Of a DNA stretch of 7,305 bases, positions 5,652 through 7,305 are shown piece after piece. The DNA is taken from positions 1-7,305 of the forward strand of contig JAQVPT010000187.1 in assembly GCA_028701945.1 (NCBI GenBank), written 5' to 3'. Positions within the stretch are counted from its first letter, which is position 1, and the number at the start of each line of letters is the position of its first letter. The notes beneath the pieces are model-generated. The model was not told the origin of the DNA. It saw only the letters and a list, made by a program, of their open reading frames with translations, and ran no database searches. The position numbers and the translations under genes are program-made. The stretch is from Bacteroidales bacterium (GTDB lineage: Bacteria > Bacteroidota > Bacteroidia > Bacteroidales > ML635J-15).

Positions 5652-7118
5652 TTAATGATTAATAATTAATTTACTTTGGAAAATGCGATTTTGATAAACA
5701 ATTCTGACCATATATAAGCCATTCTTTAAGTTATTTACATCTATATAGTTTTGATAATCGGAACTAATTTTTTGTAATACCAGCCTGCCACTCATATCGA
5801 ATATTTCGATTGAATATTCATTATTGCTATTTTCAAACTCAATAGTAACAATAGTACTGGCAGGATTAGGATAGACTCTAAATTCATTATTCTTGTTTAT
5901 AATATACTCCTCTACAGGGGAAGTGTAATTTCCCAAACCAAGGCTATCAGTTTTTACGATATACATTGATGTGTATTGGTCAAAACTAGATGATTCGCCT
6001 ATAATTAAGTATCCACCATCAGAAGTGTTTATTGCATCCCGGAATGTTTCGCCTTCTACTCCGCCAATATATCTTTTCCATAATAGATTAAATTCATTAT
6101 CATATTTTCTAACCCACATTTCGCTACCTCTATCATAGGTTTGAAATATTCCTAAAGCAAGAAAGTTAGAATGATAATCACAAAGTAACTTTCTAAGATT
6201 GTTTTGCATATAAGAATTTTCATTTGCATATACATGAAAATCTTGAATAATATAATTAAAATCAGATTGAGAAACAAATGCATTTGTCGAATCAGTAGGC
6301 ATGTTTTCAATATAAATACCACCATAAATAACACTTGCATCAAGAACTGCAATATCATTTATTGAAATTTGATTAGGGTATCCAGATCCTATGATGTTTG
6401 TTTCAAGAGTATCGCCATTTTCAGAAAACAAAAAGATAATTGATTTATTTTCGGCAGTACCACCTGCAATAAATCCACTGCTAGGAATTTTAGAAACCCC
6501 TGTAATAGTTTGCCATCCCAAACCCAAGTCAAGTGTTCTAACATTAGTATAATGACCTTCAACATCCCCAGTAATCCATAAATAGTGTTCTGGCATCTTT
6601 GTTATATCTTGTTTGTAGCCTACACAAATAAAACCTGTATCTGATAATGCTACTTCGTACAAGTTCTCATGGTAACCGGCATCAAACTCTTTATGCCAAA
6701 TAATATTTGCATTTTCGTCAACTCTCATAATCATAGAGTTTGTTGGCTTAAGGTCTCCAGGAGCACCTTCGGTGCTAAAAGTGCCTTCCCCACAACAAAT
6801 AAATGTTCCATCGCCAACTGGTTCCATATCATGTATCATGTTTGAAGAGCATGGCAACGAACCATACATTTTTTTCCACTCGTAGTTGCCAACACTATCA
6901 ATTTTAAAAAACATCATTTGCGATAAATACATACCATAAGCTGCATAGCCACCAAGTAAATACCCACCATCGGAGGTTTGTGCTCCTGTTAAAGCCATAA
7001 TTACAGTGTCGATAGTTTCGGTGCGGTAGGTTTTTTCGAAAACAATACTTTCTTGTGCAATTACTTCAATATTAAACAAAACACTAATTATTGCTAAAAT
7101 TAAAATTTGTTTTTTCAT
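5652..7118 (-). CDS. T9SS-secreted seven-bladed beta-propeller protein (488 aa)
   Basis: This protein is predicted to pass the inner membrane by a Sec signal peptide (MKKQILILAIISVLFNIEVIAQ, cleavage after Ala) and the outer membrane by T9SS. Seven copies of a hydrophobic-Gly-Gly blade motif mark the propeller: GYLLGGY (about residue 52), FICCGEG (106), FICVGYK (163), FIAGGTA (216), VIYGGIY (264), FLALGIF (319) and YLIIGES (370). The first and last are preceded by TSDGG, as in a closed propeller. The sorting domain covers about 409-488 ('FRVYPNPAST', 'IEIFDMSGRLV', 'VNNLKNGLYMVRI'). No catalytic residues are evident; the likely role is binding or surface display, partner unknown. ATG 7118 is chosen because it begins the signal peptide; ATG 7127 is possible. 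An upstream TTG at 7151 is less likely. No close Shine-Dalgarno site is seen. Confidence 0.9.
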   Translation of the reverse strand: MKKQILILAIISVLFNIEVIAQESIVFEKTYRTETIDTVIMALTGAQTSDGGYLLGGYAAYGMYLSQMMFFKIDSVGNYEWKKMYGSLPCSSNMIHDMEPVGDGTFICCGEGTFSTEGAPGDLKPTNSMIMRVDENANIIWHKEFDAGYHENLYEVALSDTGFICVGYKQDITKMPEHYLWITGDVEGHYTNVRTLDLGLGWQTITGVSKIPSSGFIAGGTAENKSIIFLFSENGDTLETNIIGSGYPNQISINDIAVLDASVIYGGIYIENMPTDSTNAFVSQSDFNYIIQDFHVYANENSYMQNNLRKLLCDYHSNFLALGIFQTYDRGSEMWVRKYDNEFNLLWKRYIGGVEGETFRDAINTSDGGYLIIGESSSFDQYTSMYIVKTDSLGLGNYTSPVEEYIINKNNEFRVYPNPASTIVTIEFENSNNEYSIEIFDMSGRLVLQKISSDYQNYIDVNNLKNGLYMVRIVYQNRIFQSKLIINH

Positions 7119-7247
7119 AATTTCCATTTTTATTATATTATTCAACTTCAATTTTCCTAAAAATTCCTCTCCAAATAGTATTTTTCTTCCTTTCTCTCCA
7201 CATAATTATTCAAATCTTCTCACTAAATAATGTTATAATCTATGCTT

Positions 7248-7305
7248 TTAAAAATACTTTTCAATGCTCCGTATTGCCTGCCACAGCCGAAATTTATACG
7301 TACCC
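7248..7305 (-). other. GC-richer block at the right edge, possible 3' end of another gene
   Basis: After about 130 bp of very AT-rich upstream DNA, the last 45 bases become clearly more GC-rich. On the minus strand they hold an open frame of 18 codons (GTYKFRLWQAIRSIEKYF) ending in TAA 7248-7250. It could be the tail of an upstream gene or part of a dispersed repeat. It is too short to identify. Confidence 0.2.

Overview
The window comes from an AT-rich bacterium of the phylum Bacteroidota, probably an uncultured or environmental lineage. Three things support this. Two secreted proteins end in type IX secretion system (T9SS) type A sorting domains ('YPNPA' followed by beta-strand blocks), and that system is essentially confined to this phylum. 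The upstream helicase is the short RecQ form without an HRDC domain. Most start codons sit in A-rich leaders without a Shine-Dalgarno sequence. TGA is used as a stop and TGG as Trp, so the code is standard. The species cannot be told from the sequence.

Layout. Positions 1-1445 are a plus-strand cluster: the 3' end of recQ (to 290), a 251-aa lipoprotein gene starting inside recQ (253-1008), and a 146-aa lipoprotein gene joined to it by an ATGA overlap (1005-1445). Positions 1446-1555 are a 110-bp gap between convergent genes, filled almost entirely by a degenerate 8-bp repeat built on GAACA. Positions 1556-5448 (minus strand) are one large T9SS gene broken by a one-base frameshift in an A6 run (4917-4922). 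Restored, it would encode about 1297 aa: signal peptide, beta-propeller-like region, parallel beta-helix, six-glycine hinge, alpha-helical region and sorting domain. Positions 5449-5651 are a 203-bp gap with two separate inverted-repeat structures, one a 15-bp hairpin in the leader of the large gene. Positions 5652-7118 (minus strand) are a second T9SS protein of about 488 aa, a predicted seven-bladed propeller. Positions 7119-7305 are AT-rich upstream DNA ending in a more GC-rich block that may be the tail of another gene or a repeat.

How the parts fit together. Apart from RecQ (intracellular DNA repair), every protein here is predicted to be exported: two membrane-anchored lipoproteins and two T9SS cargo proteins. 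No enzymatic active site was recognised in the exported proteins. They look like surface or extracellular structural, binding or adhesion proteins. The two strands are probably independent units that meet at the GAACA repeat. I did not find a clearly new multi-gene system. The points most worth following up are the frameshift, the GAACA array, the structured leader and the coupled lipoprotein pair.
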